This document shows positions 36,576 to 45,224 of a stretch of 64,000 nucleotides of DNA, piece by piece. The notes under the pieces were generated by a model. It made no database searches and had not been told where the DNA came from. It was given only the letters and a program-made list of their open reading frames with translations. The stretch covers positions 3,564,001-3,628,000 of the forward strand of contig NZ_OY735139.1 in assembly GCF_963457605.1 (NCBI RefSeq). The letters run 5' to 3'. Within the stretch, counting starts at the first letter, position 1. Every line of letters starts with the position of its first letter. The translations under genes and the position numbers were made by a program. This DNA is from an uncultured Gellertiella sp. (GTDB taxonomy: Bacteria > Pseudomonadota > Alphaproteobacteria > Rhizobiales > Rhizobiaceae).

Positions 36576-37408
36576 GTGTCGTCTCCGACCGGTTCCGCCG
36601 GAAAGCCGAGGCCGGACCAGCCGGGAAGGCGCAGCGTCACCGGCATATCGCCCGCAAATATCGGCTGATCGTCCGCCATCGCCGCGCCCGCCTTGTCGAT
36701 CCGCACCATGGCCAGGCCCGCGTTGCCGATCACGGTGCCGAGCGTGCCGATGCTCTTGCCGCCTGCGGTCAGCGGCGTACCGGTGACGGGCAGGACGGCC
36801 ACGCCCGACACCTGAACGATCCGCCGCCGGGCGGTCGCGCGATGTTGCATGCGCGACACCACTTCCTGCCCGACATAGCAGCCCTTGCGGAAGGAGAGCC
36901 CGCCATTGAGGTCCATCAGCACATCATGCGGGAAGGCATCGCCCGGCGCAAAATCCTCCGGCGCCTCGGCAATGCCATGGGCAATCCGCAAGCTGTCATA
37001 GGCCTGGCGGTTCTCGTCTGCGCCGGATGCAGCACGGCGCAGCAGCGTGATCCCGGCTTTGGCAAACCGGATGTCCCGCAGGCCTTCGCCGTCGCCATCG
37101 AAGCACAGCGCCGTGCCATCGGCGTCAACGGGTTTGAGTTCAACCGCTGCACGAAGCCGGTACATTGTCAGCCTTTTCAACAGGTTATCGCGGTTTTCGG
37201 ACTCACATTCCAAACGGAAACCGGTTGATTGCCGCGACACGAGAAAGAAGATGAGGATCTTGCCCTGCGGCGTCAGCAGCGCCCCCGGCGCGGCATCGCC
37301 TTCCGGCAGACCAGTAAGGTCGGTGGTGATGAGGTTCTGCAGAAAGCTTTCCGCATCCGCGCCGCCAATGTCGAGAAAGGCGCGTCGGGCTAGAAATGCA
37401 TGGGTCAT
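36572..37408 (-). CDS. ygfZ: Folate-binding protein YgfZ (iron-sulfur cluster maintenance)
   Basis: A 278-residue GcvT-related protein of the YgfZ/IBA57 family, which helps repair or assemble some 4Fe-4S proteins. The signature KGCYVGQEVVSRM with its conserved Cys is intact, as is FLQNLITTDL near the N-terminus. It leads the overlapping operon that ends in nadQ. NadA is itself a 4Fe-4S enzyme, so a functional link is plausible but unproven. Confidence 0.92.
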   Translation of the reverse strand: MTHAFLARRAFLDIGGADAESFLQNLITTDLTGLPEGDAAPGALLTPQGKILIFFLVSRQSTGFRLECESENRDNLLKRLTMYRLRAAVELKPVDADGTALCFDGDGEGLRDIRFAKAGITLLRRAASGADENRQAYDSLRIAHGIAEAPEDFAPGDAFPHDVLMDLNGGLSFRKGCYVGQEVVSRMQHRATARRRIVQVSGVAVLPVTGTPLTAGGKSIGTLGTVIGNAGLAMVRIDKAGAAMADDQPIFAGDMPVTLRLPGWSGLGFPAEPVGDDT

Positions 37409-37446
37409 GAGCGGCGAAATTCCCTGCGCGATGAGGCGAACACCGG

Positions 37447-37557
37447 ATCAGAGTCTGTCTGGTTCACATTGAACCAGACAGACTCTGATTTTCTGTGTTT
37501 CCGTTTGTCTATTCGCGCAAACAAGTTTGCGCGGGAAAACCGGGTTCCACTTTTCCC
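37447..37557. repeat. Mosaic palindromic intergenic element
   Basis: Three hairpins in about 110 bases. A perfect 20-bp inverted repeat with a CAT loop (37447-37489; arms begin ATCAGAGTCTG). A perfect 9-bp repeat CGCGCAAAC-AA-GTTTGCGCG (37514-37533). GGGAAAA/TTTTCCC at 37533-37557. The sequence style resembles RIME-type rhizobial intergenic mosaic repeats. It lies between two leftward genes and could also attenuate transcription into the ygfZ-nadQ operon. Confidence 0.7.
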
Positions 37558-37622
37558 TGACAAACTCTAGAACATGTCACCGCTCTTGAGAACCGGTCAG
37601 CCAGCCAAATCTGGGGAAGGCG

Positions 37623-38363
37623 TCACTCGCCGGAGATGAAGAATTTCCATTTGCCGTCGGGCGAGATGCCGATCCGGAAAAAACTGTAGATGCCGAAATC
37701 CACCATGTCGGCATAGTCGCCGGCCGTGACGATGCGCATCAGTTCCACCTTTTCCGGAGGCGTCAGCGTGTTCAGCGGCTTTGCGGCGAAATAGGGCCAG
37801 ACATAGGCTTCGTCGGGTGTGCCGACACTGACATGGGCAAAGCCCGAGCCCATGATGTTCAGGATGCTCGAGAGGATTTCGATGCCGTCGGAATCGCCCG
37901 CCTGTTCCTTGAGCGTGTTGACCGGGTCGCCCGCGGTATCACCGACCGAGACCTCCGTTGCGCCCGCACCGGTGCCCAGCAGCGGACGCAGGCGCTCGAT
38001 ATCGCCGGTGGCGGCGGCTTCGACGATCATCTGCCGCATCTTGCGCACCGGTTCCGGCACCGTGCTGATGTCATAGATGGCGGCGGCAGGCTTGCCGCCA
38101 TTGAGCGGCTTCGAAGTGCCGCTGTCGGTGTCCGTTCCACCGCCACTGATCAGCGGATCGGGCAGGGGCAGGCCAGGCTGGCCGGCGGGCGGGCTTGAAG
38201 GCTGGGAGGACGCGCCGGGCAGCGGAGCGCCGGGCAGGTCCTTCAGGGCGGAAAGCGCGACGGCATCAAGGGCAGGGGCGAGCGCTGCCCCGAGGCAAAG
38301 CGCAAACAGCAGGGGCCGCAGGACGCGGGTGACGCTTGCGTTGTTCCCTTTCGTACACTGCAT
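37623..38363 (-). CDS. Exported protein of unknown function
   Basis: A 246-residue protein with a signal peptide (hydrophobic RPLLFALCLGAALAPAL), a Pro/Gly/Ser-rich linker (about 45-90) and a compact C-terminal domain (about 95-246) ending in FRIGISPDGKWKFFISGE. It contains EAAATGDIERLRPLLG, an ankyrin-like phrase, but no full repeat. Likely periplasmic. I do not recognise a named family. It stands alone, upstream of the palindromic element. Confidence 0.8.
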   Translation of the reverse strand: MQCTKGNNASVTRVLRPLLFALCLGAALAPALDAVALSALKDLPGAPLPGASSQPSSPPAGQPGLPLPDPLISGGGTDTDSGTSKPLNGGKPAAAIYDISTVPEPVRKMRQMIVEAAATGDIERLRPLLGTGAGATEVSVGDTAGDPVNTLKEQAGDSDGIEILSSILNIMGSGFAHVSVGTPDEAYVWPYFAAKPLNTLTPPEKVELMRIVTAGDYADMVDFGIYSFFRIGISPDGKWKFFISGE

Positions 38364-38557
38364 GAACTGCCTCTGCTCCCTCGGTCAGCCTGGCCGCTTT
38401 GTCATGCCTGACCTGACATTTGCTCTTGCCATCCGTGCCCTTTGCCGATTTCTCGATGCTAAAGGGAGAGCCAGCGGGGAATGAACAGACATACGGCTCC
38501 CCCGTCAACCTATCCCAGCTGCACGCGAGACCGAATCACCGTCAGGCGGGCTCTATG

Positions 38558-38818
38558 CTACTGGATGGTCCGTGTGGGCGAAAATTCGCCGGCGTGGATG
38601 CGGTTGCGCAGGGTGTCGAGCAGGGCTTCCGCAGCGTCTTCGCCGTGGATGCGCACCGTTTCCCGGATCGCAAGCGCAATGGCCGCATCGGCAATGATTT
38701 CAGGCTCGATGCCATCTGCCATGCCGTCCGCCCAAGCCTCGTTCTGGTACTCGAGCGCGGCTTGCCGCTTCTCGTGTACAATCATGTCGTCGATGTCGTT
38801 CAGGCTCGGTTCCATCAT
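38558..38818 (-). CDS. Small conserved acidic protein
   Basis: An 86-residue acidic, soluble protein with no signal peptide; predicted mostly helical (RQAALEYQNEAWADGMADG, AAEALLDTLRNRI). ATG 38818 follows GCGGGAAAGC; ATG 38815 is immediately next. No function is recognisable. It is flanked by genes on the same strand but spaced widely enough to have its own promoter. Confidence 0.7.
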   Translation of the reverse strand: MMEPSLNDIDDMIVHEKRQAALEYQNEAWADGMADGIEPEIIADAAIALAIRETVRIHGEDAAEALLDTLRNRIHAGEFSPTRTIQ

Positions 38819-38912
38819 GCTTTCCCGCAAGGGTTCTTACCGTTTGTTTAACTCTTCTAACAGGCTTTTCTCAAATCGGCACGCGCCGAGAGTGAAACAG
38901 GTAAATAAACTG

Positions 38913-39368
38913 TCAATTTCCGAAGCGTGCCGTTATTTCTGTGGCAAGTGTTGCGCCTTCGGCACGATAACGGGCCTCTGCCTGCACCGCAGAGGCGGTA
39001 CAGGTGGCGTGCAGGGCGGCAAAGGACCGGTATCCGTGGTTGAAGGCGGCGGTGAATTTCTGCCGGCGCAGGGGTTCCTTGCCCGCTTCCACCTCGATCA
39101 GCTGCTGCATCGCCTGCCGCCACTGGTCCTGTTCGCCGGAATTGCACAGCGAGCGCAGGTAATGCACCGATCCCAGAATTTCCGAGAGGCGCAGCAAGGG
39201 CCTGTCATAGGGCGCGGGCTGTTCGGCGGGCGCGACCTGCGGCGTCGACGCGGTGACCGGTGCGGGATCGGCCTTCGGCTTGCGCGCCGCACCCACAGGC
39301 GTCGCGAGCGCCAGCCCCAGCGAAAGGACCGCCATCGCGAATGTGCTGTTCTGAATGCACGCTGTCAC
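38913..39368 (-). CDS. TIGR02301-family exported protein
   Basis: A 151-residue protein with a signal peptide (FAMAVLSLGLALATPVGAA), a Pro/Ala-rich linker and a helical domain containing LSEILGSVHYLRSLC and FNHGYRSFAALHATC, the pattern of the Rhizobiales family TIGR02301. Two Cys may form a disulphide in the periplasm. Function unknown. It overlaps the Nudix gene by four bases. Confidence 0.82.
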   Translation of the reverse strand: MTACIQNSTFAMAVLSLGLALATPVGAARKPKADPAPVTASTPQVAPAEQPAPYDRPLLRLSEILGSVHYLRSLCNSGEQDQWRQAMQQLIEVEAGKEPLRRQKFTAAFNHGYRSFAALHATCTASAVQAEARYRAEGATLATEITARFGN

Positions 39369-39793
39369 GCCTTGCCTCCCTCGAGCCGCTCGATACAGTC
39401 CAGCACGCTGGCCGGTACCGGCATCTGGCGGATATCAGCGGCACTATACCATCCGCATGCCATCGCGTCGTCCCCTGGTTGCGCCTGTTTTCGGCCCTCT
39501 TCGCTGACACGAAACACCGACAGGAAGAAGTGATGGGCGACCGTGCCGTCCGCGGCCCGGGTCACAAGATCATAGGTGGCAAACAGCACGGGGTCGCTGA
39601 CCACGAGGCCGGTTTCCTCGAAGCATTCGCGCAGGGCCGCGGCCTCCGGCGTTTCTCCCGGCTCGGCCCGTCCGCCCGGAAAGGCAAAGAGATCGGCGGC
39701 GGGCGGGTTCTTGCGGCGCACCAGCAGGTAGCGGCCCTCCCTTTCGAGAATGGCGGAAGAGGCGGGCACGCCACCCTTGGCAACATCGGTCAT
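39365..39793 (-). CDS. Nudix hydrolase
   Basis: A 142-residue Nudix protein with a full box GX5EX7REUXEEXGU at residues 40-62 (GGRAEPGETPEAAALRECFE then ETG). It should hydrolyse a nucleoside diphosphate linked to another group; the ADP-ribose or NADH subclass cannot be told by eye. It starts MTDVAKGG and is coupled to the TIGR02301 gene by a four-base overlap. Confidence 0.9.
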   Translation of the reverse strand: MTDVAKGGVPASSAILEREGRYLLVRRKNPPAADLFAFPGGRAEPGETPEAAALRECFEETGLVVSDPVLFATYDLVTRAADGTVAHHFFLSVFRVSEEGRKQAQPGDDAMACGWYSAADIRQMPVPASVLDCIERLEGGKA

Positions 39794-39900
39794 GGCATTT
39801 TCCGCTTTCGACGCGAATCGTCTTCTCCGCAGTCTATAAGGCTTGACGACCGCTCGGCAAAAAGCCCGATGTGATCGTGGTTAAGACCGGAGGAGAAGAA

Positions 39901-40221
39901 ATGGCGGCACTCGTCTATGGACTGGCAGCACTCTGCGAGATCGCCGGGTGCTTTTCCTTCTGGGCCTGGCTCCGGATGGGAAAACCCCTGTGGCTGGTTG
40001 CGCCCGGCATGGCGTCGCTGGCAGCCTTCGCCTGGCTGTTGACGCTTGCCCCCGCCGATGCGGCAGGCAGAGCCTATGCGGCCTATGGCGGCATCTATAT
40101 CGTCGCCTCGCTGATCTGGCTGCTCGTGGTCGAAGGCCGGATGCCGGATCGCTTCGATCTCGGCGGCGCGGTCCTGAGCCTTGCCGGGACGGCACTGATC
40201 CTTTTCGGCCCGAGAGGTTGA
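39901..40221 (+). CDS. YnfA/UPF0060 small membrane protein
   Basis: A 106-residue protein of four hydrophobic helices with [29 protein letters not shown] and DRFDLGGA, the UPF0060 (YnfA) signature. The family resembles small multidrug resistance proteins, but its transport role is not settled. ATG 39901 follows GGAGGAGAAGAA; the frame from 39871 is longer but lacks a site. Confidence 0.9.
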   Translation: MAALVYGLAALCEIAGCFSFWAWLRMGKPLWLVAPGMASLAAFAWLLTLAPADAAGRAYAAYGGIYIVASLIWLLVVEGRMPDRFDLGGAVLSLAGTALILFGPRG

Positions 40222-40252
40222 CCAGAGCCGCAGGCGGTGCGACCCTTGTGGC

Positions 40253-41017
40253 ATGTGCGGTCGATTTTCACTCACGGCGACACCGGAAGAGGTGCGCGAA
40301 CTGTTCGGGCTGATGGAGCTCGAAGAGTTTCCGGCGCGCTACAATATCGCTCCCACCCAACCGATCCTCGTGATCGTTTCCGGCGAAAGACAGGAGCCCG
40401 GCAGCAACCTGCCGGAGCGCCGCGCCCTTCTGGTGCGCTGGGGCCTGACACCGGGCTGGGTAAAGGATCCGAAGGATTTTCCGCTGCTGATCAATGCGCG
40501 GGCCGAAACCGCCATCGGCAAGGCCTCGTTTCGCGCCGCCATGCGCCACCGCCGCATTCTGGTCCCGGCCTCCGGCTTTTATGAATGGCACCGCCCGTCA
40601 AAGGAAAGCGGCGAAAAATCACAGGCTTACTGGATTCGTCCGAAGCAGGGCGGCATCGTGGCCTTTGCCGGCCTGATGGAAACCTGGGCCTCCGCCGATG
40701 GTTCCGAGGTCGATACCGGCGCCATCCTGACCGTCGGTGCCAATGCCGCGATTGCCCGTGTCCACGACCGGATGCCGGTTGTCATCGCCCCTGAGGATTT
40801 CAGCCGCTGGCTGGATTGCAGGACCCGGGAACCCCGCGAGATTGCCGACCTGCTCCGCCCGGCGTACGAGGACTATTTCGAGGCCATCGCCGTTTCCGAC
40901 AAGGTGAATGCGGTGCGCAATGTCGGGCCGGATCTGCAAGCGCCGGTCGTTCCGGCACGGGCCCTGCCGGCCGTGAAGAAGGTGGCAGGCGACACCGGGC
41001 AGATGTCGCTGTTCTGA
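40253..41017 (+). CDS. yedK: SRAP domain protein (YedK/HMCES family)
   Basis: A 254-residue SOS-response-associated peptidase family protein that crosslinks to abasic sites in single-stranded DNA. The active site is complete: Cys2 (exposed after Met removal), Asn31 (YNIAPTQ), Glu111 (SGFYEWH) and His171 (VHDRMP). No clear ribosome-binding site precedes the ATG, but Cys2 fixes the start. Confidence 0.93.
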   Translation: MCGRFSLTATPEEVRELFGLMELEEFPARYNIAPTQPILVIVSGERQEPGSNLPERRALLVRWGLTPGWVKDPKDFPLLINARAETAIGKASFRAAMRHRRILVPASGFYEWHRPSKESGEKSQAYWIRPKQGGIVAFAGLMETWASADGSEVDTGAILTVGANAAIARVHDRMPVVIAPEDFSRWLDCRTREPREIADLLRPAYEDYFEAIAVSDKVNAVRNVGPDLQAPVVPARALPAVKKVAGDTGQMSLF

Positions 41018-41093
41018 CCGGAGCTAATCCCAATCCGCCGCGTTTCAGGACCGATATCCCGGAACGCAGACTTCAGGACAGGCCGAGAAATGC

Positions 41094-41231
41094 TCAGGCG
41101 GTCTTCTTCTGCACCGGCTGAGGCTTGACCATCAGGGCTGCGGCCAGCACGGCCTTCAGGCCGAGCGGACGGTATTGCTTGGAAAGATCGGTCTTGGCCT
41201 GGTCCTGGCCCGCGCCGTGCTTGGCGTTCAT
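41094..41231 (-). CDS. 45-residue conserved-looking small basic protein
   Basis: A small gene: 46 codons reading MNAKHGAGQDQAKTDL, then SKQYRPLGLKAVLAAALMVK and PQPVQKKTA. The ATG at 41231 follows AGGGGA at 8-base spacing, a good site. A short hydrophobic stretch (about 26-35) sits between basic ends. I do not know its function. A 30-bp inverted repeat lies just upstream (41257-41286). Codon use matches its neighbours. Confidence 0.68.
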   Translation of the reverse strand: MNAKHGAGQDQAKTDLSKQYRPLGLKAVLAAALMVKPQPVQKKTA

Positions 41232-41256
41232 CGCGTGTATCCCCTGTTAAGTCGTC

Positions 41257-41286
41257 AATTCTGGTGCGTCATGTCGTGCCAGAATT
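41257..41286 (-). promoter_or_regulatory. Inverted repeat upstream of the 45-residue gene
   Basis: AATTCTGG and CCAGAATT are perfect 8-bp arms separated by 14 bases, centred about 40 bases before the ATG at 41231. Position and symmetry suggest an operator for a dimeric regulator; no regulator is identifiable. Confidence 0.4.
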
Positions 41287-41429
41287 TGACCAAATAGAGG
41301 CGGTGGCAAGCGCCTTTTCAGGTCCTTGGCGAGAGCCCGGCAAAAATCGGCGATTCCGGCGGTTTTTCCCCGGGCATCTGGCAATATTGCGCGTGATTCT
41401 GCGGTTTAAACCGGTTTGAAGGGGTGATT

Positions 41430-42290
41430 TCAGAGATTTCTGTCGATCTCGGATTCGGCACCCTGGGGTCCCGCTTCGCCAGCGTCGCCCACGGTGAGCG
41501 TGCCATATTGCCGATGCCAGGCGCGCGCGCCGAAGGGCAGGGAGGCGAGATAGGCCACCACGGTCGCTGCCATCACTTCCCAGGTATAGGTCATCAGCAT
41601 CGCGACATAGAGCACGACCAGCAGCATCAGCGGCAGGATGAGATCGCGCGGGATCTTGCGCTTGCCGGATTTGCCCGACCAGACCGGCAGGCGGCTGACC
41701 AGCAGCAGGGCGATCACCACCGTATAGATGGCGCTGGCATAGGCAAAATAGACGGAGGCGGGCACGCCGAGAAAGCCGAGATAGACCGGCAGCATCACCA
41801 GCATCGCCCCGGCTGGGGCGGGCACGCCGACAAAATATTCCGACTGCCAGGGGGCCTTGATCTTGCGCTCGTCCATGACGTTGAAGCGCGCCAGCCGCAT
41901 GCACATGGCGATGGCATAGACCAGCGCTGCAATCCAGCCGAAGGAGCGGGCCTGGCCCAGCGCATAGACATAGACGACAAGTCCGGGGGCGACGCCGAAA
42001 TTGACGATGTCGGCGAGCGAATCCATCTGCGCGCCGAATTTGGAACTGGCCTTCAGCAGCCTAGCGATGCGCCCGTCGATGCCGTCGAGGAAGGCGGCGA
42101 GCAGCACCATGGCGACAGCCATTTCATAGCGCGCGTCGAATGCCAGGCGGATGCCGCTCAGGCCCGCGCAGATCGCCAGCACCGTGATGATGTTCGGCAC
42201 CATCAGCCGGATCGGAATTTCGCGCAGGCGCGGACCGCGCGCAGCGTCATTCTCGCCGTTCAGCTCATGGGGAGGAAGTGCGTCCTGCAT
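41430..42290 (-). CDS. pssA: CDP-diacylglycerol--serine O-phosphatidyltransferase
   Basis: A 286-residue integral membrane enzyme that makes phosphatidylserine from CDP-diacylglycerol and serine. The CDP-alcohol phosphotransferase motif DGIDGRIARLLKASSKFG, continuing to MDSLAD, is complete. About six to eight helices follow. ATG 42290 is preferred to TTG 42296. It lies 25 bases after psd; the two enzymes act in sequence to make phosphatidylethanolamine. Confidence 0.94.
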   Translation of the reverse strand: MQDALPPHELNGENDAARGPRLREIPIRLMVPNIITVLAICAGLSGIRLAFDARYEMAVAMVLLAAFLDGIDGRIARLLKASSKFGAQMDSLADIVNFGVAPGLVVYVYALGQARSFGWIAALVYAIAMCMRLARFNVMDERKIKAPWQSEYFVGVPAPAGAMLVMLPVYLGFLGVPASVYFAYASAIYTVVIALLLVSRLPVWSGKSGKRKIPRDLILPLMLLVVLYVAMLMTYTWEVMAATVVAYLASLPFGARAWHRQYGTLTVGDAGEAGPQGAESEIDRNL

Positions 42291-42315
42291 GGTCAACTCC
42301 CGGTCAATCGAAGGT

Positions 42316-43014
42316 TCAGTCGCGGCGGCCGATGATCGGGCCTTTTTCGGAGCCGAATTCCGCCAGCACGGTTTCGCCGGCGACCGCGATCTGGCCGACC
42401 ATCACCCGCGGCTTTGCGCCCTCCGGCAGGTAGACATCCAGCCGCGAGCCAAAGCGGATCAGGCCGAAGCGCTCCCCGGCGGCAATCTGGTCGAGCGGGC
42501 GGGCCCAGCAGAGAATCCGGCGGGCGACCAGGCCGGCAATCTGCACGACGCCGATTTCGCCATGGGCGGTCTGGATCGTCAACCCGTTGCGCTCGTTCTC
42601 GTCGCTCGCCTTGTCCAGTTCGGCGTTGAGGAACGAGCCTTCCTTGTAGGCAATGGCGGTGATGCGACCGGCCATCGGGGCGCGGTTCACATGGCAGTTG
42701 AAGACATTCATGAACACCGAGATGCGCAGCATCGGTTCGGTGCCGAGATTGAGATCGGCAGGCGGCAGCATCATCTGCACCGAGGAGACCCGGCCATCGG
42801 CGGGGCTGATGACGAGATCGTCATCCTGCGGGGTGACACGGACCGGATCACGGAAGAAATAGGCGCACCAGAGCGTGAGGATCAGGCCAACCCAGAACAG
42901 CGGCTGCCAGAGCCATCCGAGCAGCAGCGACGCGACGAAAAACATCGCGATGAACCGGTAGCCTTCCTTGTGGATGGGCACGAAAACATTACGCACGGTG
43001 TCCAAAAGGCTCAT
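42316..43014 (-). CDS. psd: Phosphatidylserine decarboxylase (short form)
   Basis: A 232-residue proenzyme that decarboxylates phosphatidylserine to phosphatidylethanolamine. The self-cleavage site is Gly189-Ser190 ([11 protein letters not shown]), where Ser becomes the pyruvoyl group. Two N-terminal hydrophobic helices and [13 protein letters not shown] are typical of the short form. ATG 43014 has GCAGGAG upstream; the longer frame from 43086 is not conserved. Operon with pssA. Confidence 0.94.
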   Translation of the reverse strand: MSLLDTVRNVFVPIHKEGYRFIAMFFVASLLLGWLWQPLFWVGLILTLWCAYFFRDPVRVTPQDDDLVISPADGRVSSVQMMLPPADLNLGTEPMLRISVFMNVFNCHVNRAPMAGRITAIAYKEGSFLNAELDKASDENERNGLTIQTAHGEIGVVQIAGLVARRILCWARPLDQIAAGERFGLIRFGSRLDVYLPEGAKPRVMVGQIAVAGETVLAEFGSEKGPIIGRRD

Positions 43015-43131
43015 GGTCTGAAAATCTCCTGCTTTCAATCGTCGCTGGTTAGCCTGAAACCGCGCCACGGGCAATTCAATTTGCATGTGAGCGACGCGCT
43101 ACCCGCCGCTTTTTGGCCCGTGGTCCCGGCT

Positions 43132-45018
43132 TCAGTGCGCCGGTGCCAGCCGGGTCACCACGCCGAGGTCGTCTTCCTCGCGGACCTTCTTCAGGTGTTC
43201 CTCGGCCTGGGTCGCCTCGCGCTGGCGGTTCCACATCGAGGCATAGAGGCCTTCGGTCCGGAGCAGCTTCTCGTGGGTGCCGCGCTCGGCGATCATGCCG
43301 TCCTTCAGCACGATAATCTCGTCGGCATTGATGACAGTCGAAAGACGGTGGGCGATGACAAGCGTGGTGCGGTTCTTCGACACCACGTCCAGTGCCGACT
43401 GGATTTCCCGCTCGGTGGTGGTGTCGAGCGCCGAGGTCGCCTCGTCGAGGATCAGGATCGGCGGCGCCTTGAGGATGGTGCGGGCAATCGCCACGCGCTG
43501 CTTCTCGCCGCCCGACAGCTTCAGCCCGCGTTCGCCGACCTTGGTCTTCGGCCCGTCCGGCAGGCGCTTGATGAAATCGCCGATCTGGGCGATGTCGGCG
43601 GCAGCCATGATCTCCGCGTCGCTGGAGCCGGGTCGGCCATAGCGGATATTGTAGGCGATGGTATCGTTGAACAGCACCGTATCCTGCGGCACCATGCCGA
43701 TGGCGGCACGCAGGCTCTTCTGGGTGACATCGCGCAGGTCCTGGCCATCGATGGTGATTGCACCGGACTGGATGTCGTAGAAGCGGTAGAGCAGGCGCGA
43801 AAGCGTGGATTTGCCCGCGCCCGACGGACCGACCACCGCCACCGTCTTGCCCGCAGGCACCTCGAAGGAAATCCCCTTCAGGATCGGCCGGTCGGGATCA
43901 TAGGCAAAATGCACGTCCCTGAAGGCGATGCCACCGGCAGCAATCGACAGCGGCTGCGCATCCGGCGCATCCACCACCTCGGCCTCGACCTCCAGCAGGT
44001 CGAACATCTGCTCGATATCGGTCAGGCCCTGGCGGATTTCGCGGTAGACGAAGCCGATGAAATTGAGGGGGGTGGCAAGCTGCAACAGCATGGCATTGAT
44101 GAAGACGAAATCGCCGATCGTCTGGGTATGGTTCTGCACGGCAAGGCCGGACATCACCAGCATCACCGTGGTACCGATGCCGAAGATCACGCCCTGGCCG
44201 AAGTTCAGCCAGCCGAGCGAGGTCCAGACATCGGTTGCCGATTTCTCGTAGCGCGCCATCGACTGGTCGAAGCGCGAGGCTTCCATGTCCTCGTTGCCGA
44301 AATACTTGACGGTCTCGAAGTTCAGCAGCGAATCGATGGCCTTGGTATTGGCCTCGGTGTCGCTGTCATTCATCGTCCGGCGAATGTTGATGCGCCAGTC
44401 GCTGGCCTTCACCGTGAACCAGATATAGGCCCAGACGGTCAGCGCGGTGACGGCGAGATAGGAAAAGCCATAGCCCCACCAGAAGATGATCGCCGTCAGC
44501 ACGAATTCCAGCAGCGTCGGCAGGGTGTTGAGGATGGTGAAGCGGACGATGGTCTCGATGCCCTTGGTGCCGCGCTCGATGATCCGCGACAGGCCGCCGG
44601 TCTTGCGCTCGAGATGAAAGCGTAGCGACAGGCGGTGCATGTGGACGAAGGTGCGATAGGCAAGCTGCCGCACGGCATATTGCCCGACGCTGGCAAACAG
44701 CGCATCGCGCAGCTGGTTGAGGCCGAGCTGGATCATCCGCGTCAGGTTATAGGCAAGGATCAGCGCCACGGCCCCGACCAGAAAGACCGGCAGCAGCTTC
44801 ACCGCATCATATTTGCCGTTCAGCGCATCGGTCGACCATTTGAAGAAATAGGGAACCGCCATCAGCACGAATTTGGCCAGCACCAGATAGAGGGTTGCCC
44901 AGAGCACCCGCATCTTCAGGTCGGTCCGGCCCGCAGGCCACATGTAGGGCCAGAGATTCTTCAGCGTGTCGAAGGGGTTCTTCGCATCTGCCGAGACGAT
45001 TTTCTTCTTGTCCGCCAT
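43132..45018 (-). CDS. atm1: ABC exporter, Atm1/HMT1 type
   Basis: A 628-residue half-transporter with an N-terminal transmembrane domain and C-terminal ATPase: Walker A GPSGAGKST near residue 400, signature LSGGEKQR near 498, Walker B LILDEATSALD. YFFKWSTDALNG and NFETVKYFGNE in the membrane half are typical of bacterial Atm1 proteins, which export glutathione-linked compounds and help metal or sulfur homeostasis. Works as a homodimer. A separate transcription unit from psd is likely. Confidence 0.92.
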   Translation of the reverse strand: MADKKKIVSADAKNPFDTLKNLWPYMWPAGRTDLKMRVLWATLYLVLAKFVLMAVPYFFKWSTDALNGKYDAVKLLPVFLVGAVALILAYNLTRMIQLGLNQLRDALFASVGQYAVRQLAYRTFVHMHRLSLRFHLERKTGGLSRIIERGTKGIETIVRFTILNTLPTLLEFVLTAIIFWWGYGFSYLAVTALTVWAYIWFTVKASDWRINIRRTMNDSDTEANTKAIDSLLNFETVKYFGNEDMEASRFDQSMARYEKSATDVWTSLGWLNFGQGVIFGIGTTVMLVMSGLAVQNHTQTIGDFVFINAMLLQLATPLNFIGFVYREIRQGLTDIEQMFDLLEVEAEVVDAPDAQPLSIAAGGIAFRDVHFAYDPDRPILKGISFEVPAGKTVAVVGPSGAGKSTLSRLLYRFYDIQSGAITIDGQDLRDVTQKSLRAAIGMVPQDTVLFNDTIAYNIRYGRPGSSDAEIMAAADIAQIGDFIKRLPDGPKTKVGERGLKLSGGEKQRVAIARTILKAPPILILDEATSALDTTTEREIQSALDVVSKNRTTLVIAHRLSTVINADEIIVLKDGMIAERGTHEKLLRTEGLYASMWNRQREATQAEEHLKKVREEDDLGVVTRLAPAH

Positions 45019-45105
45019 GCCGCTCTCCGCGCTCGCCGGTTGCCCCCGGCCGGCAGCGGATCAGTCGCGCGGACCAACAGGGACAAGGGGGTCTTGAAAT
45101 GAATA

Positions 45106-45147
45106 AAGCGGTGGCGCCTGTACTTCAGGGTACGTGCGCCACCGCTT
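45106..45147 (-). terminator. Terminator of the LysM protein gene
   Basis: A perfect 12-bp stem (AAGCGGTGGCGC with GCGCCACCGCTT) with an 18-base loop. On the leftward strand it is followed by TTATTCATTTC. It lies about 80 bases beyond the LysM gene's stop. Confidence 0.7.
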
Positions 45148-45224
45148 CTGGCAAATATGCCTTGCGGGCAAGCATTACAATGGGCGGCGGGCGGTTTTCC
45201 GACCTGCCGTCGCGGGGGCGGTGG

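Noticed and set aside
42151-44625. 824-codon rightward open frame
   Set aside because: Antisense to pssA, psd and the Atm1-type gene.
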